The translations under genes were made by a program, and so were the position numbers. Under the pieces are notes generated by a model. That model was given only the letters and a program-made list of their open reading frames with translations, did not search any database and was not told the origin of the DNA. This document shows positions 5,788 to 7,624 of a stretch of 7,624 nt of DNA, piece after piece. Each line of letters opens with the position of its first letter. The stretch's first letter is position 1. The stretch covers positions 1 through 7,624 of the forward strand of contig JBJXFI010000127.1 of NCBI GenBank assembly GCA_046154695.1, read 5' to 3'. This DNA comes from DALYLB01 sp046154695. Lineage in GTDB: Bacteria; Acidobacteriota; Blastocatellia; RBC074.

Positions 5788-6704
5788 GCCGCCACCTGTT
5801 TCGCGCGCGCGGAGAGGTCGCCGGGCGCCGCTTGCGGAAGAGAGAGCGCCGCGACGAACCCTCGCTCCGGTCCCGAAGCGAACGTGAGCGCGCCGCCCAT
5901 GCGTTTGACCAGTTGCCGCGAAATATAGAGCCCGACGCCGCTGCCGCTGCTCTTTGTATGCCGGGTGAAGAGGCTTCCAAGCTGCGAGAAATCGCCGTGA
6001 AATCCGCGGCCGTCGTCCGCCACCAGCACCTGCAATCGATCGCTTCCGACCGGCCGCACGGTGATCGTCACCAGATCGGCCTGCCCGTGGATCACCGCGT
6101 TCTGCACCAGGTTGGTCAGCACGCTCTCCAGCGCGCGGATGTCGGCCCGGACCGCACCGTCACCGATCAATTTCAATCCCACATCCGGCCAGTGAAAACG
6201 CAGCGATTCGACGATCCGGCTGACCTGCAGCGCTTCCGACAGCAGCCGCCCCGAGCGCAGATTGACCAGAAAGAGCGAGTTCTCCAACTGAAGCTGCAGC
6301 CGCAGCGTGTCCTTCAACAAGCGCGCGAGAATCGGATTGGGCGCATCGGAGGCGAGATCCTCGCAGAGGCTTTCCGCCTGCAGTTGCAGGCTGGCCAGCG
6401 CCGTCTTCGCATCGTGCGTGAACGCGGCGAAGAACTCCTCGATCCGCCGGTGCCGCCGCCGTTCGCTGCGAATGTACCAGAGCAAGGCAACGCCGCCGCC
6501 GAGCAGCAGCACGATCAGCACACCGCCTTCCCACAGCAGCATGCGATGATAATGGTCGAAATCGCGGAGCCGATCTCCCGCGGACTCGGATAACCGGTCG
6601 AGCTGCCGCAGGCCGAAGATCATCCACCACCCCGCGAGGGCGACGGTCAGCATCAGCCACAGGCCGGCCAGCAGAAGTTTGAAGCGATCCGTATTCCGTT
6701 CCAT
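5784..6704 (-). CDS. Membrane sensor histidine kinase
   Basis: A 306-residue kinase with two transmembrane helices (about 9-31 and 59-77) enclosing a short external segment of roughly 27 residues (LRQLDRLSESAGDR...), then a cytoplasmic kinase core. No HAMP or PAS domain is evident. The H-box is FTHDAKTALASLQLQ with phospho-acceptor H97. The usual Glu after His is Asp, and the usual Pro of the K/R-T-P motif is Ala. The ATP-binding domain has an N-box (LTNLVQNAVIHG, 196-207), a G1 box (VADDGRGF, 228-235) and a G2 box (GSGVGLYISR, 254-263). The short loop suggests sensing within or near the membrane (inference). ATG 6704 is 31 nt after the hemL stop, with only a weak purine-rich ribosome binding site, and the gene overlaps the response regulator by 4 nt. 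It should autophosphorylate and pass phosphate to D52 of the regulator. Confidence 0.93.
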   Translation of the reverse strand: MERNTDRFKLLLAGLWLMLTVALAGWWMIFGLRQLDRLSESAGDRLRDFDHYHRMLLWEGGVLIVLLLGGGVALLWYIRSERRRHRRIEEFFAAFTHDAKTALASLQLQAESLCEDLASDAPNPILARLLKDTLRLQLQLENSLFLVNLRSGRLLSEALQVSRIVESLRFHWPDVGLKLIGDGAVRADIRALESVLTNLVQNAVIHGQADLVTITVRPVGSDRLQVLVADDGRGFHGDFSQLGSLFTRHTKSSGSGVGLYISRQLVKRMGGALTFASGPERGFVAALSLPQAAPGDLSARAKQVAA

Positions 6705-6719
6705 ACGACTCTCGACTCT

Positions 6720-6742
6720 GTTCGGAGTTCCGCCTTCAGGCC
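6720..6742 (-). repeat. Additional copy of the palindromic element end, overlapping the hemL stop
   Basis: On the minus strand these 23 nt, starting GGCCTGAAGGCGGAACTCCG, are identical to plus-strand 5088-5110, the right end of the 321-bp element plus 5 flanking nt. The repeat contains the hemL stop codon (TGA 6738-6736). It is either a solo end left by an element or a short dispersed repeat in its own right. Confidence 0.8.
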
Positions 6743-7623
6743 GCCACTCCCCCGGCCTCCGACGCCGCTTCCAGCAGCGCGTCGATCGCCCGCGCGAGCA
6801 GATCGTCCGTGTGCGCCAGCGACAAAAAGCCGACTTCGTATCCGCTCGGCGCCAGATAGACCCCTCGCCGCAGCGCCGCGTGGAAAAGGCGCGCGAAGCG
6901 CGGCCCCTGATCCGCCGGAATCTGATCCACGCGCCGGATCGGCTGCTCGCTCAGGGAATGAATCCAGAAGATCGAGCCGAAGCGCGCCACCTCGGATGGC
7001 AGGCCGCGCCGGCGCATCCCGGCATTGAGTTCGTCGCAAAAGCGCCCCGCGGTCTTCTCAAGCCGCGCGTAAGCATCGACGCGCTCGATCTTTCGCAGGG
7101 TCGCCAGGCCCGCGCGCATCCCGACCGGATTGGCGCTCAGCGTGCCCGCCTGATAGACCGGCCCGCTGGGCGCGACCATATCGAGCAGATCGCGCCGCCC
7201 GCCGTAACATCCCACCGGGAATCCGCCGCCGATCACCTTTCCGTACGTGACCAGATCGGGCCGCAGGCCGAGCACTTCCGCCATCCCGCCGAGCGCGACG
7301 CGAAAGCCGGAGATCACCTCGTCGAAGATCACCAGGCTGCCGTTCGCCCGCGCCAGCCAGAAAATCTCATCGAGAAATTCACGCCGCTGCGTCAACAGTC
7401 CGTAATTGGCCGGCAGCGGCTCCAGAATGACGGCCGCGATCTCCGCGCCGTACTCGGCGAACAGCCGCCGCGCGGCCTCTTCATCGTCGAGCGGAGCCAC
7501 CAGCGTCTCGCCGACCGCGCCCGCCGAGACGCCCGCGCTGTCGCTGGCCGCCACGCCCGCCAGGCCGCTGCCTGCCTTGACCAGCAAGGCGTCCGTATGG
7601 CCGTGATAACAGCCCTCGAATTT
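6736..7623 (-). CDS. hemL: Glutamate-1-semialdehyde 2,1-aminomutase (5' part missing)
   Basis: A PLP-dependent class III aminotransferase-fold enzyme that converts glutamate-1-semialdehyde to 5-aminolevulinate, the C5-pathway entry to haem and other tetrapyrroles, in the cytoplasm. The frame is open to the right window edge, with 295 residues visible. It begins KFEGCYHGHTDALLVKAGSG, the conserved segment roughly a third of the way into the protein, so about 130-140 N-terminal residues lie outside. Visible active-site features are IFDEVISGFRVA (the Asp that binds the PLP ring nitrogen), TYGKVIGGGFPVG with the Schiff-base lysine (visible residue 129), and YQAGTLSANPVGMRAG. The TTG at 7587 would be an internal start and is not the true one. 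The stretch EPLPANYGLL replaces the common EPVAGNMN-type segment; the rest fits HemL well. A related aminomutase is a remote alternative. The stop lies inside a short repeat, and the kinase gene begins 31 nt later, so co-transcription is possible. Confidence 0.92.
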   Translation of the reverse strand, partial: KFEGCYHGHTDALLVKAGSGLAGVAASDSAGVSAGAVGETLVAPLDDEEAARRLFAEYGAEIAAVILEPLPANYGLLTQRREFLDEIFWLARANGSLVIFDEVISGFRVALGGMAEVLGLRPDLVTYGKVIGGGFPVGCYGGRRDLLDMVAPSGPVYQAGTLSANPVGMRAGLATLRKIERVDAYARLEKTAGRFCDELNAGMRRRGLPSEVARFGSIFWIHSLSEQPIRRVDQIPADQGPRFARLFHAALRRGVYLAPSGYEVGFLSLAHTDDLLARAIDALLEAASEAGGVAA

Positions 7624-7624
7624 C

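Noticed and set aside
1..7624. CRISPR arrays, tRNA or rRNA genes, riboswitches, phage or plasmid origin genes
   Set aside because: I saw no spaced direct-repeat arrays, cloverleaf or rRNA-like segments, and no replication or integrase genes on either strand.

Overview
The window is GC-rich, gene-dense bacterial DNA in which every supportable gene lies on the minus strand. An ECF sigma factor, a zinc-finger/FecR protein with a large C-terminal sensor-like part, a DUF4097-type lipoprotein and an M61-type peptidase remnant are all common in Acidobacteriota and neighbouring phyla. I lean that way but cannot fix the lineage from sequence alone; a metagenome contig is possible.

Read in the direction of transcription (high to low coordinates), the window opens with the 3' two thirds of hemL (glutamate-1-semialdehyde aminomutase, tetrapyrrole synthesis; 6736-7623). 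A two-component pair follows: a small membrane histidine kinase (5784-6704) and an OmpR-type response regulator (5116-5787), joined by an ATGA start/stop overlap. Just after the regulator stop codon sits a 321-bp non-coding palindromic element (4785-5105). It has 37-bp terminal inverted repeats and a symmetric series of hairpins, and looks like a MITE or REPIN-type element. A further copy of its end sequence overlaps the hemL stop codon.

Beyond the element, 4407-4748 holds the two ends of what appears to be an M61-family (glycyl aminopeptidase-like) gene. A signal peptide and the first few mature residues are joined to the C-terminal PDZ tail, with an in-frame TGA at the junction. The catalytic middle is gone, so this is a deletion pseudogene, an excision scar, or an assembly error.

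The left half of the window is an envelope-signalling module. An ECF sigma factor (3723-4334) is followed after 2 nt by an 885-residue membrane protein (1063-3720). That protein has an anti-sigma zinc finger in the predicted cytoplasmic part, one transmembrane helix, a FecR domain and about 540 residues resembling DUF3352 proteins. After a 208-nt gap, which holds a perfect 26-bp inverted repeat and a plausible ECF-type promoter, comes a DUF4097-type lipoprotein (1-854, truncated by the window edge). The likely reading is that the membrane protein holds the sigma factor inactive until its extracytoplasmic part senses something, and that the lipoprotein gene is a candidate target. That circuit is inferred, not shown.
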